Assembly: GCA_002709565.1 (NCBI GenBank)
Contig: PAPY01000002.1
Coordinates: 1 to 64,000 of the forward strand
Origin: Legionellales bacterium
GTDB taxonomy: Bacteria; Pseudomonadota; Gammaproteobacteria; UBA1113
Direction of reading: 5' to 3'
Length of the DNA: 64,000 bases
Below the pieces are notes generated by a model that was given only the letters and a program-made list of their open reading frames with translations, did no database searches and was not told the origin of the DNA. This document shows, piece after piece, positions 54,916 to 64,000 of the stretch. Every line of letters begins with the position of its first letter. Position 1 is the first letter of the stretch. The position numbers and the translations under genes were made by a program.

Positions 54916-55803
54916 ATGGCAATTACTGCATCATTAGTAAAAGAATTAAGAGAGCGCACCGGCGCGGGCATGATGGAATGCAAAAAGTTTTTAGTTGAAA
55001 CCGATGGCGATATCGAAAAAGCCATCGAAGAAATGCGTAAACGCGGCGCTGCCAAAGCGGCGAAGAAAGAAGGCCGTACGACCGCAGAAGGTATCATCAT
55101 CAATAAAGTAAGTGATGACAATAAATGCGCTGTAATTCTCGAAGTTAACTGTGAAACAGACTTTGTTGCCCGCGGCGATGACTTTGTGAATTTTGCGAAC
55201 CATGTCGCTGAGCGTGCATTAGCCGAAAAAGCAACGAGTATTGACGCTTTGCTAGAGCTTGCTTACAACGCAGGCAGCGATGAAACTATCGAAAAAACTC
55301 GTCAAGACTTGATTGCCAAAATTGGCGAAAACATCAATATCCGTCGTCTAGAACTGATTGAAGCTGAAGAATCTGTTGGTGCTTATAGTCACGGCGTTCG
55401 TATCGGCGTTATCGTCAATGTTAAAGGCGGCAATGGTCAGTTGAATAAAGACATCGCTATGCACATTGCTGCTAGCAGTCCAGTAGTCGTCAGCCAAGAT
55501 CAAGTGCCTGCTGAATTGGTCGCAAAAGAAAAAGAAATTTTTTCTGCCCAAGCTGCTGAAAGTGGCAAACCTGCCGAAATTATCGAAAAAATGGTTGAAG
55601 GTCGCTTGAAAAAATTCTTGGACGAAGTCAGTCTCCATGGCCAACCCTTCGTGAAAGACCCCAATACAACCATCAATAAGCTCTTGCAAGAAGCGGGTGC
55701 TGAAGTGTTGAGTTTTGTGCGGTTTGAAGTGGGCGAAGGGATCGAGAAAAAAGAAGAAAACTTTGCTGAAGAGGTTATGGCTCAAATACGTGGAAGTGAA
55801 TAA
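54916..55803 (+). CDS. tsf: Elongation factor Ts
   Basis: 295 residues, usual length. The N-terminal UBA-like segment ([19 protein letters not shown]) precedes the core exchange motif [14 protein letters not shown] and later [12 protein letters not shown]. It catalyses GDP release from EF-Tu. It shares its final base region with the pyrH ATG (stop and start overlap). Confidence 0.97.
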   Translation: MAITASLVKELRERTGAGMMECKKFLVETDGDIEKAIEEMRKRGAAKAAKKEGRTTAEGIIINKVSDDNKCAVILEVNCETDFVARGDDFVNFANHVAERALAEKATSIDALLELAYNAGSDETIEKTRQDLIAKIGENINIRRLELIEAEESVGAYSHGVRIGVIVNVKGGNGQLNKDIAMHIAASSPVVVSQDQVPAELVAKEKEIFSAQAAESGKPAEIIEKMVEGRLKKFLDEVSLHGQPFVKDPNTTINKLLQEAGAEVLSFVRFEVGEGIEKKEENFAEEVMAQIRGSE

Positions 55804-56528
55804 TGGCAGCGGATAGCGTAAAGCCGATTTATCGGCGTGTACTACTAAAGATGAGCGGCGAAGCCCTCATCGGTGAAGGACAGTTTGGCATTGATCCTTC
55901 TGTCCTTGATAGCTTTGCAGAAAGCATTAAAGCCGTTACTAGCCTTGGCGTGCAAGTGGGGGTTGTTATCGGCGGCGGTAATTTATTCCGTGGCGCAGCA
56001 CTCTCGACCGCAGGCCTTGGTCGTGTTACCGGGGATCACATGGGGATGCTAGCGACTGTGATGAATGCTTTAGCGATGCGTGATGCCTTGGTTCGAGCGG
56101 GTATTCCTACTTGGATCATGTCAGCAATACCCATGAGCGGTATTGTTGATCATTATGACCGTCGCAAAGCCGTACACCGTCTTGAAGAAGGCCATGTCGT
56201 GATTTTTTCCGCCGGTACTGGGAATCCATTTTTTACTACGGATTCAGCAGCCAGTTTACGCGGTATCGAAATTGATGCTGATGTAGTGCTTAAAGCCACT
56301 AAAGTCGATGGCGTATACTCCGCTGATCCAGTGAAACATCCGGATGCCGAGTTTTATCCACGTTTGACTTATAACCAAGTGATTGAACAAGGCTTAGAAG
56401 TGATGGATTTGACCGCTATTTGTTTGTGTCGCGATCAAGGTATGCCATTACGCGTCTTTAATATCGCCAAACCCGGCTCCTTATACAGTGTGATAACGGG
56501 GCATGATGAAGGCACATTAATAGAGTAG
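55803..56528 (+). CDS. pyrH: UMP kinase
   Basis: 241 residues of the amino-acid kinase fold. Motifs: [11 protein letters not shown] (phosphate loop), [29 protein letters not shown] and [13 protein letters not shown]. Makes UDP from UMP. Between tsf and frr as usual. Confidence 0.97.
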   Translation: MAADSVKPIYRRVLLKMSGEALIGEGQFGIDPSVLDSFAESIKAVTSLGVQVGVVIGGGNLFRGAALSTAGLGRVTGDHMGMLATVMNALAMRDALVRAGIPTWIMSAIPMSGIVDHYDRRKAVHRLEEGHVVIFSAGTGNPFFTTDSAASLRGIEIDADVVLKATKVDGVYSADPVKHPDAEFYPRLTYNQVIEQGLEVMDLTAICLCRDQGMPLRVFNIAKPGSLYSVITGHDEGTLIE

Positions 56529-56536
56529 AGATTCCT

Positions 56537-57094
56537 ATGTTAGATGAAATTTTCCGTGAAAGTGAAACGCGTATGCAAAAGTCTGTTGAGGCTTTGCATA
56601 ATGAACTCAACAAACTACGAACAGGACGCGCGCATACGAGCTTATTGGACAGCGTTAAAGTGTCTTATTACGGTACGGATACGCCGCTGAGCCAAGTGGC
56701 CAATGTTACCGTGGTTGACTCACGTACTTTAGCAGTAACCCCTTGGGATAAATCCACAGTTGGCGCTGTCGAAAAAGCTATTATGACCTCTGATCTGGGC
56801 TTAAACCCAGCCAGTCACGGGGAAGTGATCCATGTTCCGCTACCACCGTTGACTGAGGAGCGCCGTAAAGACTTGATCAAAGTGGTTCGCGCCGAAGGTG
56901 AGAATGCCAAAGTTGCCGTGCGTAATATCCGTCGTGATGCAAATACTCAAATCAAAGAGCTACTCAAGAGCAAAGACATCAGTGAAGATGATGAGCGCGG
57001 TGGTGAAGAGCGCATACAAAAAATTACAGACAAGTTCGTCACTGAAATCGACACGATGTTGAAGGCCAAAGAAGCTGATTTAATGGCTATCTAA
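56537..57094 (+). CDS. frr: Ribosome recycling factor
   Basis: 185 residues, the canonical length. Helical domain I ([21 protein letters not shown]) leads to the domain II beta region ([17 protein letters not shown]) and [18 protein letters not shown]. Separates ribosome subunits after termination. Starts 8 nt after pyrH. Confidence 0.97.
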   Translation: MLDEIFRESETRMQKSVEALHNELNKLRTGRAHTSLLDSVKVSYYGTDTPLSQVANVTVVDSRTLAVTPWDKSTVGAVEKAIMTSDLGLNPASHGEVIHVPLPPLTEERRKDLIKVVRAEGENAKVAVRNIRRDANTQIKELLKSKDISEDDERGGEERIQKITDKFVTEIDTMLKAKEADLMAI

Positions 57095-57104
57095 CTGTTT
57101 TTTC

Positions 57105-57125
57105 CGTGGCCCCTTGTGGGCCGCG
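57105..57125 (+). terminator. Weak hairpin between frr and uppS
   Basis: CGTGGCCC and GGGCCGCG pair around CTTGT (8 bp with one G-T pair). No T-tract follows, so this is more likely an mRNA processing or pausing element than a full terminator. Confidence 0.45.
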
Positions 57126-57158
57126 GCTTTGTGATGAGGTACAGGAGCCAAACCGACC

Positions 57159-57890
57159 GTGCAAGCTAAATGTCCCAAACATGTGGCAATCATTATGGAT
57201 GGCAATGGTCGTTGGGCTAAACGCCGACATCTGCCGCGGGCAGCAGGTCACAAAGCCGGTGTTGATACGGTACGCAAAATTGTCCAACATGCCGCAAATC
57301 TTGGCATCGATGTTCTAACGCTATTTACTTTCAGTAGTGAGAATTGGCAACGGCCCGAAGAAGAAGTGAATCATTTGATGACCCTGTTCTCAGCAGGGCT
57401 CAATCATGATGTCAAAAAACTCCACAAAAATAATATCAAAGTCCGCGTCATCGGTGACCGGACAGGATTCAATGACAAATTACAAAAAAGCATTATGGCT
57501 GCGGAGCGTTTAACGGAGAATAATACCGGTTTGCAGGTGCTCATTGCGGCCAACTACGGCGGGCACTGGGATATCACCCAAGCTGCACAACGACTGGCAC
57601 AGCAAGTACAACAAGGCCAGTTAGCACCACAAGCCATTACCTCAGCCCATTTGGCAGGGCATTTATCAACGGCAGATGTGCCTGAGCCTGATTTATTTAT
57701 TCGCACCGGCGGTGAACAACGGATCAGCAACTTTCTCTTATGGCAATTAAGTTACTCAGAACTGTATTTTACTGATATCATGTGGCCCGAGTTCGATGCA
57801 CAGTGTTTTGATGAAGCATTGGCATGGTTTGCAACAAAGACCCGACGTTTCGGTCATATTGACGAGCAATTAGGAGAACATTGTGCTTAA
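57159..57890 (+). CDS. uppS: Undecaprenyl diphosphate synthase
   Basis: 243 residues from a GTG (AGGAG 12 nt upstream). Motifs of cis-prenyltransferases: HVAIIMDGNGRWAKRR (catalytic Asp), TLFTFSSENWQRP and DLFIRTGGEQRISNFLLWQ (split when quoted). It makes the C55 lipid carrier. Overlaps cdsA by 8 nt. Confidence 0.97.
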   Translation: MQAKCPKHVAIIMDGNGRWAKRRHLPRAAGHKAGVDTVRKIVQHAANLGIDVLTLFTFSSENWQRPEEEVNHLMTLFSAGLNHDVKKLHKNNIKVRVIGDRTGFNDKLQKSIMAAERLTENNTGLQVLIAANYGGHWDITQAAQRLAQQVQQGQLAPQAITSAHLAGHLSTADVPEPDLFIRTGGEQRISNFLLWQLSYSELYFTDIMWPEFDAQCFDEALAWFATKTRRFGHIDEQLGEHCA

Positions 57891-58689
57891 AAAACGCGTT
57901 ATCACTGCGCTGATACTGATTGCCATCGTCATTGCCGCGTTGTTTTACCTGCCGTCTATTGGTTTTAAAATATTCACCGGCTTTTTTATTCTGTTAGCTG
58001 CCTGGGAATGGGGGCATCTCATTGGTTGTTCTTCTTTGTGGCACAAAATCGGTTTTTGCCTCGCTATCTTATTGGCATTATTTGCAACAAATTATGCCGC
58101 ACCGCTCTGGATTTTGGGCGGATCTGTGGTATGGTGGTTGGTCGCTTTGGGGTGGATGATTCTTTACCCCAAAGGCGCAGATTTTTGGCGGCAAAACCAA
58201 TGGCTTAAATATTTGCTGGGGTTTGTTATGTTGCTGCCGGCGTGGTATGGAGTGAACTACTTGCACGACCGGCCACAAGGCCCTGCGTTAGTGCTGTTAC
58301 TCCTATTAATTATTTGGGGAGCGGACAGCGGGGCTTATTTTGCTGGGCGTCGTTGGGGGAAACAAAAATTAGCCGAAAAGTTAAGCCCCAAAAAAACCCT
58401 ACAAGGGGTGTTTGGCGGTTTAGTGACAGCCTTTGTGCTGGCGGCAGTATGTATTTATGCGGCTCAACTACAGCTAGGCCAGCTGCCATTCGTTGGCATA
58501 TTAATTCTATTCACTGTGATGTTGTCCATCATGGGGGATTTATTTGAGAGCATGCTAAAACGCATGCAAGATGTGAAGGATAGTGGTTCTTTGTTACCGG
58601 GCCACGGCGGCGTGCTTGACCGCGTCGATAGTTTAACCGCTGCCGCGCCTGGCTTTGCTTTGGGCGTGTTGTTTTTGGCGGGCTTTTGA
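57883..58689 (+). CDS. cdsA: Phosphatidate cytidylyltransferase
   Basis: 268 residues from a GTG (GGAG). About eight membrane helices, with the terminal family signature K-D-x-G-S-x-LPGHGG-x-LDRVDS and ADSGAYFAGRRWG. Forms CDP-diacylglycerol. It is followed by rseP after only 44 bp, with no dxr between them. Confidence 0.96.
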   Translation: MLKKRVITALILIAIVIAALFYLPSIGFKIFTGFFILLAAWEWGHLIGCSSLWHKIGFCLAILLALFATNYAAPLWILGGSVVWWLVALGWMILYPKGADFWRQNQWLKYLLGFVMLLPAWYGVNYLHDRPQGPALVLLLLLIIWGADSGAYFAGRRWGKQKLAEKLSPKKTLQGVFGGLVTAFVLAAVCIYAAQLQLGQLPFVGILILFTVMLSIMGDLFESMLKRMQDVKDSGSLLPGHGGVLDRVDSLTAAAPGFALGVLFLAGF

Positions 58690-58733
58690 TGCCATAGCGT
58701 TGGCTATGGCAGTGTATAAGGAATTTAAAGTCT

Positions 58734-60083
58734 ATGACGGAAGTGCTTTGGTCAATTGTGGCATTCATCGTTGCGATAGCCATTTTGATCACATTTCATG
58801 AATATGGCCACTTCATTGTCGCCCGTTTGTTGGGCGTGAAGGTGTTGCGCTTCTCCGTGGGGTTTGGCAAGGCACTGTTTAAGTGGCAAAGCAAAAAGGG
58901 CACAGAATACCGCATTGCTCTGTTTCCTATTGGTGGCTACGTCAAAATGGTCGATGAGCGTGAAGGCGAAGTAGCGCCTGAAGACCTACCCTATGCTTTT
59001 AATCGTAAGCCTCTATTGACTCGAATCGCTGTCGTAATAGCAGGGCCATTGTTTAATTTCATTTTTGCTATTGTTGCTTATTGGTTGATCTTCGCGATGG
59101 GGTTCTCGCAGTTGGTGCCTATAGTCGGAGAAGTTGAAGCAAATTCTATTGCTGCCCGCGGTGGCATACAAGCGGGCGATGTGATCACACAGGTTGCGGG
59201 CAAAGCTGTTCATTCTTGGCAAGATGTGCGTTTTGCGATGTTGCCCTACATGGGCACGGATGCTCCCATCACCATGACGACTCGGGATCCGGCGGGTGAG
59301 ACGACTACTCACAACTTGGCTCTAGATGGCTGGAAAGTTGATGAACAGCAACCCCAGTTTATCGAGAGTCTTGGCTTAACTCCTGACTTACCCGAGATCC
59401 CTGCTGAGGTCCAAAAAGTCTTACCTGACTCACCAGCAGCCAATGCGGGCATGCAAGCAGGGGATAAAATTATTCGTGTGGATGATACGCCAATTACTTC
59501 ATGGCAGGTGTTAACACGCACTATCGATAACGCACCAGAACAAGTCAAAGTGACGGTCCTGCGTGATGGTAAGCAACGCCAACTCACGATGGATGTTGCC
59601 GTTAAGCACGAAGGCCAATGGAAAAAACGCTATATCGGCGTGCAGTCAGCAAATTACACCATGCCAGAGAAATATCTCCATGATGTGGATTACAACGTAG
59701 TGAGTGCATGGTGGCCGGCGGTACGTAAAACGTGGCAAATGTCGGCATTGAGTGTGCATATGCTCTATAAAATGGTCATCGGCGATATTTCATTTCGTGC
59801 CATCAGTGGCCCCATTGGGATTGCTCAAGGGGCAGGGTATTCTGCCAGTTTAGGCTTTTCGACCTTTATAAATTTTTTGGCAATTGTCAGTATTGGTTTA
59901 GCCATTGTGAATATACTCCCAATTCCTGTTTTAGATGGCGGGCATTTATTGTATTACGTAATTGAGGCGCTGCTTGGGCGCCCATTATCAGAACGTGCCC
60001 AACTGATAGGGATCAAAATTGGCCTTAGTGCATTGATCTTATTGATGGGATTGGCGCTGTATAACGATATTAGTCGACTTTAG
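58734..60083 (+). CDS. rseP: Site-2 zinc metalloprotease RseP
   Basis: 449 residues. The N-terminal helix has HEYGHF (zinc ligands and catalytic Glu). Two tandem PDZ domains (about 115-190 and 205-285) follow. A late helix carries NILPIPVLDGGHLLYY (third zinc ligand Asp). Cleaves the anti-sigma factor RseA and signal-peptide remnants in the inner membrane. Confidence 0.97.
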   Translation: MTEVLWSIVAFIVAIAILITFHEYGHFIVARLLGVKVLRFSVGFGKALFKWQSKKGTEYRIALFPIGGYVKMVDEREGEVAPEDLPYAFNRKPLLTRIAVVIAGPLFNFIFAIVAYWLIFAMGFSQLVPIVGEVEANSIAARGGIQAGDVITQVAGKAVHSWQDVRFAMLPYMGTDAPITMTTRDPAGETTTHNLALDGWKVDEQQPQFIESLGLTPDLPEIPAEVQKVLPDSPAANAGMQAGDKIIRVDDTPITSWQVLTRTIDNAPEQVKVTVLRDGKQRQLTMDVAVKHEGQWKKRYIGVQSANYTMPEKYLHDVDYNVVSAWWPAVRKTWQMSALSVHMLYKMVIGDISFRAISGPIGIAQGAGYSASLGFSTFINFLAIVSIGLAIVNILPIPVLDGGHLLYYVIEALLGRPLSERAQLIGIKIGLSALILLMGLALYNDISRL

Positions 60084-60097
60084 AATATTTGATATAA

Positions 60098-62434
60098 ATG
60101 ATGAAGAATATGAGTGTAAGAAATCGCAAAAAAACCCTAAAAAAATCATTACAGGTGGCCTTGGTTGCAGGCAGTTTAATTATGCGTGCCGGTATGGCAG
60201 AAGCTTTCGTGGTGAAACACATCAAAGTACAAGGCAATCACCGTATTAGTTATGGTACCGTTTTGAATTATCTGCCAGTCCATGTGGGCCAAGATATTTC
60301 GGAAGAAGATACCGCAGATATTATTCGCGCGCTTTACAAGACTGGATTTTTTACGAATGTGGATGTGGCGCGGCGCGGTAATACGTTAATTGTTCATGTC
60401 CAAGAACGACCAACTATCGAGAAAATCAGCATCAGCGGTAACAAAGAAATCACCACCGAAAACCTCAAAACAGTCTTAAAGAATGTCGGCATTGCCGAAG
60501 GTCGGGTGTTTGATCGTTCAACCTTGGATAATGTGCAATCCTCGTTGCAGAATCAATACTATGATCGTGGTAATTATAATGCTCAAGTGACCACAAAGGT
60601 TGTGAATGAGTCACAAAATCGAGTGAAAATTTCAATTGAAATCTCAGAAGGCAGCTCCGCCAAAATCCATGAAATCAAAATCATAGGCAATCATGCCTTC
60701 AGCGAAAAAAAACTTCGCGGGCAATTTAAATTATCAACCTCTCATGTTTGGAGTTTTCTCACCAAAAGCGATCAATATTCCCGCGAAAAACTAGACGGTG
60801 ACTTAGAGGCATTGCGGTCGTTTTATATGGATAATGGGTATATCAATTTTAAGATTGACTCTACTCAAGTCTCTATTACCCCAGACAAAAAAGACGTTTA
60901 TATTGTTATTCATGTTACGGAAGGGGATCAATATCGCTTTAAAGGCTTTAAGCTCTCTGGCAAGCTTATCTATCCTCGCAAAGATTTGCGCAAACTTGTC
61001 GAGATTAAGCCTGGCGAAACGTTTTCGCGCAAAAAAGTCAATGCGGGCTCTAAAGCTATCGGCAATTATTTAGGTAATGATGGCTATACCTTCGCGAAGG
61101 TTCGCCCTATCCCGGAAGTTGATGACAAAAACAAAACCGTCATGGTCACTTATGTGGTCGAGCCTGGCAAACAAGTGTATGTGCGACGAATTAATTTTAC
61201 GGGTAACACCAAAACCGCCGACTATGTATTACGCCGCGAGATGCGCCAACAAGAAGGGGGGCTCGCTTCGCTCAAGGATATTCAAGAGTCTGAACACCGT
61301 TTGAATATGTTGAGTTACTTCAAAAATGTCGCCGTCAAAACCAACAAAGTCCCGGGTGTTGATGATCAAGTGGATTTGGACTTCAGTGTTGTTGAAGCAC
61401 CTTCAGCTAGTTTGACATTGGGTGTGGGTTATTCTGACGATGATGGTTTCTTGATTAATGCCGGCTTTAACCAACCAAACTTTTTGGGTACCGGTAAATC
61501 CCTCGGTATTAATGCAAATACCAGTGACTACGAACGCAGTGCATCGGTGAGTTATTTCAACCCGTACTACACCAAAGATGGTATTGGTCGTGGCTATACA
61601 GCCTATTTTAATACGACAGACTCCGACAAGGTTGATATCTCTACTTATGCTACCGATACGGTCGGAATTAGCAGTAGTTATTATATGCCACTGTCTGAAA
61701 CAGACAGCTTGTCGTTTGGTTATGGGTATCAGATGGAGCGGATTGAGACAGATAAATCAGATCGTTCTGTAGAAATTAATAAATTTATCACTGACTATGG
61801 CGACAAGACCAATAACGTGATGTTAAACGCGGGCTGGAGTCACATTGGCTTTGACCGCGCGATATTCCCTACCCGTGGTTTTGCTCAATCGATAGGTCTT
61901 AACGTTGCGGTGCCTGGTGGAGGCAGTGAGGATCTCAGTTATTACAAAATTAACTATCTGGCTCACTTTTATCAGCCTTTAACCCATGGGTTTATTTTAT
62001 CTCTACGTGGTGAGCTTGGTTATGGCGGAGGCTTTGGCCGCACCAGCGAATTGCCGTTTTATCAAAACTATTTTGCCGGGGGTATTGGTACCCAAGGCGC
62101 GGTCCGTGGTTATAACGCTTACTCAATTGGACCACAAGACTCAAATGGCGACACAATTGGTGGTAATGCCCTGGTCGATGGCTCCGTCGAGTTAGTGATC
62201 CCCACGGGCATCACGCCTGATACCTTCCGTACCGTGGCGTTTATTGATTTTGGTAATGTATATACCAATGTGAATACCACCATAGGCTCAGGCCCTATGC
62301 GTTATTCAGCGGGTGTTGCGGCCCATTGGCGTTCGCCCATTGGCCCGCTAATCTTCAGTTTGGCTGCACCGTTGAATCGACAACCACAAGATGAGCGAGA
62401 ACCGATGCAATTTACCGTTGGAACTAGTTTCTAG
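60098..62434 (+). CDS. bamA: Outer membrane assembly factor BamA
   Basis: 778 residues. The signal peptide is unusually long and basic: about 35 residues if the first ATG is used, and the ATG at 60110 (MSVRNRKK) is an alternative. Five POTRA domains span about 36-430 (first VVKHIKVQGNHRISYGTVLNY in part). The 16-strand barrel contains VRGY (loop 6 motif, in GAVRGYNAYSIGP) and ends in FTVGTSF, with the terminal Phe needed for recognition. Core of the BAM complex. Confidence 0.96.
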   Translation: MMKNMSVRNRKKTLKKSLQVALVAGSLIMRAGMAEAFVVKHIKVQGNHRISYGTVLNYLPVHVGQDISEEDTADIIRALYKTGFFTNVDVARRGNTLIVHVQERPTIEKISISGNKEITTENLKTVLKNVGIAEGRVFDRSTLDNVQSSLQNQYYDRGNYNAQVTTKVVNESQNRVKISIEISEGSSAKIHEIKIIGNHAFSEKKLRGQFKLSTSHVWSFLTKSDQYSREKLDGDLEALRSFYMDNGYINFKIDSTQVSITPDKKDVYIVIHVTEGDQYRFKGFKLSGKLIYPRKDLRKLVEIKPGETFSRKKVNAGSKAIGNYLGNDGYTFAKVRPIPEVDDKNKTVMVTYVVEPGKQVYVRRINFTGNTKTADYVLRREMRQQEGGLASLKDIQESEHRLNMLSYFKNVAVKTNKVPGVDDQVDLDFSVVEAPSASLTLGVGYSDDDGFLINAGFNQPNFLGTGKSLGINANTSDYERSASVSYFNPYYTKDGIGRGYTAYFNTTDSDKVDISTYATDTVGISSSYYMPLSETDSLSFGYGYQMERIETDKSDRSVEINKFITDYGDKTNNVMLNAGWSHIGFDRAIFPTRGFAQSIGLNVAVPGGGSEDLSYYKINYLAHFYQPLTHGFILSLRGELGYGGGFGRTSELPFYQNYFAGGIGTQGAVRGYNAYSIGPQDSNGDTIGGNALVDGSVELVIPTGITPDTFRTVAFIDFGNVYTNVNTTIGSGPMRYSAGVAAHWRSPIGPLIFSLAAPLNRQPQDEREPMQFTVGTSF

Positions 62435-62496
62435 CGTTGGATTTTGGTACTATAGTTACCTGTTTGTGAACAGTTATTGACCTAAAGGAGACTTTT

Positions 62497-63039
62497 ATGA
62501 AAAAAATGGCACTGTTTTTGGCGCCTGCTGCACTTTGTCTTTACGTTGGTGTAAGCTCTGCCAATGCCGCAACGCCTGCAAAGGATGCGAGCGCTACCGA
62601 ACTTAAGATCGGTGTAATTGATGTTTCTCAAGTATTACAAGATTCACCGCAAATGGAACAACTTGCCAAAAAGCTTAAGACTAAATTCAAGCCACGCCAA
62701 GAAGCTATCATCAAAGCCAGCAAAAAAGTTGACGATGAAGAAGCTAAGCTCAAAAAAGACGGTGCGGTGATGAGTCAGTCTGATTTGGCGGCATTGCAAG
62801 ATCAAATTGTTCTTGATAAACGTAAATTACGTCAGCTCAAAGAAGACTATGTTCAAGACGCAAAGATGGCCCAAAGCCAAGCGATGAACTCTATCGTTAA
62901 TGATGTTGACAAAGTCGTCAAAAAAATCGCTGATGATCAGCATTTTGACTTAGTTTTGCAACGCAACAATGTAGCATTTGCCAGCAATCGTGTGAATATT
63001 ACACCGGATGTTATCAAAGCGATGAAAGCTCAAAAATAG
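62497..63039 (+). CDS. skp: Periplasmic chaperone Skp/OmpH
   Basis: 180 residues. A signal peptide (about 1-25, ending SANAA) precedes KIGVIDVSQVLQDSPQM. Long basic helices (about 55-140) form the tentacles, and the C-terminal ADDQHFDLVLQRNNVAFAS closes the body. Captures unfolded outer membrane proteins. Good AAGGAG Shine-Dalgarno. Confidence 0.93.
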   Translation: MKKMALFLAPAALCLYVGVSSANAATPAKDASATELKIGVIDVSQVLQDSPQMEQLAKKLKTKFKPRQEAIIKASKKVDDEEAKLKKDGAVMSQSDLAALQDQIVLDKRKLRQLKEDYVQDAKMAQSQAMNSIVNDVDKVVKKIADDQHFDLVLQRNNVAFASNRVNITPDVIKAMKAQK

Positions 63040-63046
63040 GCCCAGC

Positions 63047-64000
63047 GTGAAACAGCCGACCTATACGCTAGCGGAAGTTGCAGCCCATATCGGTGCGGAG
63101 CTCCGCGGCGAACCTAATGATGAAATTACCGGCATTGCTCCCATCGAAGAAGCAATGCCCGGTGATATCACTTTTATCAATCAAGCCAAATACCAACACT
63201 TCCTCAAGCACACCAAAGCCACAGCAGTGATCATTGCACCTGCTTGGGCCGAACAGTGCAGTGTGCCGACCTTGTTAACGGATAATCCTTACGCGGGTTA
63301 TGCCAAGGCCGCGCAACTCTTTAGCCAAGAACCCGACTATCCCGCTGGGATCCACGCCAGCGCTATCATCGGTGCGGGGTGTCAGATTGATGACTCTGCC
63401 CATATTGGCGCAAAAGTCGTGTTGGAAGACAATGTGCGTATTGGCCCAAATGTAGTGGTTTGTCCCGGTGTTATTATCGGTGCTGGCAGTGAAATTGGGG
63501 CAGGCACCCATCTCTGGCACAATGTGACTGTTTGTCACGGGGTCAAGATTGGTGAGCGAACCCTGATTCATGCTGGTGCGGTGATTGGTTGTGATGGGTT
63601 TGGTAATGCCAAAGAAGCGGGCAAGTGGCTTAAGATCCCCCAAATTGGCGGTGTCATCATTGGTGATGACGTGGAGATTGGTGCCAATACCACCATTGAC
63701 CGTGGTTCGCTTGGCAATACTGTGATTGCCAATGGGGTGCGTTTAGATAACCAAATTCAAGTGGGTCACAATGTGCGTATCGGTGAGAATACTGCGATTG
63801 CGGCTTGCAGCGGGATATCCGGCAGTGTCACTATCGGGAAGAATTGCTTGATTTCCGGCATGGTGGGTTTCACCGGTCACTTTGAAGTGGCTGACAATGT
63901 GGTTATCACTGGTATGACCGTGGTCTCTAAGCCGATCACCAAGCCTGGTATTTATTCCTCCGGTACCGCAATTGAACCCCATGATACTTGGCGTAAGAAT
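63047..64000 (+). CDS. lpxD: UDP-3-O-acylglucosamine N-acyltransferase (3' end outside window)
   Basis: 318 codons from a GTG 8 nt after the skp stop, open to the window edge. E. coli LpxD has 341 residues, so only the last ~20 are missing. The N-terminal uridine-binding domain (TLAEVAAHIGAELRG; DITFINQAKYQ) is followed by a hexapeptide left-handed beta-helix. The catalytic His is in the QVGHNVRIG region. The late motif is GMTVVSKPITKPGIYSSGT. Third step of lipid A synthesis. Confidence 0.96.
   Translation, partial: MKQPTYTLAEVAAHIGAELRGEPNDEITGIAPIEEAMPGDITFINQAKYQHFLKHTKATAVIIAPAWAEQCSVPTLLTDNPYAGYAKAAQLFSQEPDYPAGIHASAIIGAGCQIDDSAHIGAKVVLEDNVRIGPNVVVCPGVIIGAGSEIGAGTHLWHNVTVCHGVKIGERTLIHAGAVIGCDGFGNAKEAGKWLKIPQIGGVIIGDDVEIGANTTIDRGSLGNTVIANGVRLDNQIQVGHNVRIGENTAIAACSGISGSVTIGKNCLISGMVGFTGHFEVADNVVITGMTVVSKPITKPGIYSSGTAIEPHDTWRKN

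Overview
The window looks like a chromosomal segment from a gammaproteobacterium. The conserved runs are dapA-bamC-purC (beside gcvR), ffs/dnaX-ybaB-recR, ribD-ribE-ribBA-ribH under an FMN riboswitch, dapD-dapE-ddl, and rpsB-tsf-pyrH-frr-uppS-cdsA-rseP-bamA-skp-lpxD. Several traits would suit a host-associated lineage such as Legionellales: ankyrin, TIR and Fic proteins, toxin-antitoxin modules, an unrecognised effector-like protein, and no dxr between cdsA and rseP (Coxiella and Legionella make isoprenoids from mevalonate). That placement is inference from gene content and order, not a phylogeny.

Layout. 1-2156 is the N-terminal part of a very large cadherin/VCBS-type surface protein running off the left edge. 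2.4-7.7 kb holds a small membrane protein, a PerM-type permease, a solitary AAA ATPase, a PIN-PhoH ATPase, a cluster of three hairpins and a GcvR-like ACT protein. 7.8-11.6 kb is a forward operon: dapA, a miniature BamC-like lipoprotein, purC, pncA, pncB. 11.6-18.6 kb runs leftwards: a TPR/glycosyltransferase-like protein, an L,D-transpeptidase, and a tight four-gene operon of ArnT-like glycosyltransferase, acyltransferase, hmgA and a short LOV photoreceptor. 18.7-21 kb has a small membrane protein and an OmpR/EnvZ pair. 21-25.2 kb holds an unrecognised protein and dnaX-ybaB-recR.

25.2-35.1 kb is an accessory region that appears to have grown between dnaX and ffs and beyond. It contains a 59-bp direct repeat, an apparent decayed ffs fragment, an AbiE toxin-antitoxin pair with a large palindromic operator, an ankyrin protein, intact 4.5S RNA, a TIR-domain protein, a VanX-like dipeptidase, a DUF4143 ATPase and HipBA. 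Riboflavin biosynthesis follows, then a class II Fic protein downstream of two related palindromes, tRNA-Ser(GGA) and a putative permuted-papain-fold protein. 41.2-53.3 kb is a leftward block: ddl, dapE, dapD, an RND pump with its adaptor, a PEP mutase/isocitrate lyase family enzyme, ansA and glnD. 53.4-64 kb is the translation and envelope-biogenesis cluster, in which ribosomal protein S2 carries a long repetitive Lys/Ala/Pro/Glu tail.

The most unusual observations are: (1) the LOV photoreceptor gene 4 bp behind hmgA, in one operon with two envelope-modifying enzymes; (2) the duplicated ank-tail/ffs junction flanking AbiE; (3) the repeat-tailed S2; (4) the stripped-down BamC-like lipoprotein; (5) the TIR protein with a plausible catalytic glutamate; (6) a set of large palindromes in front of AAA, Fic and toxin-antitoxin genes.
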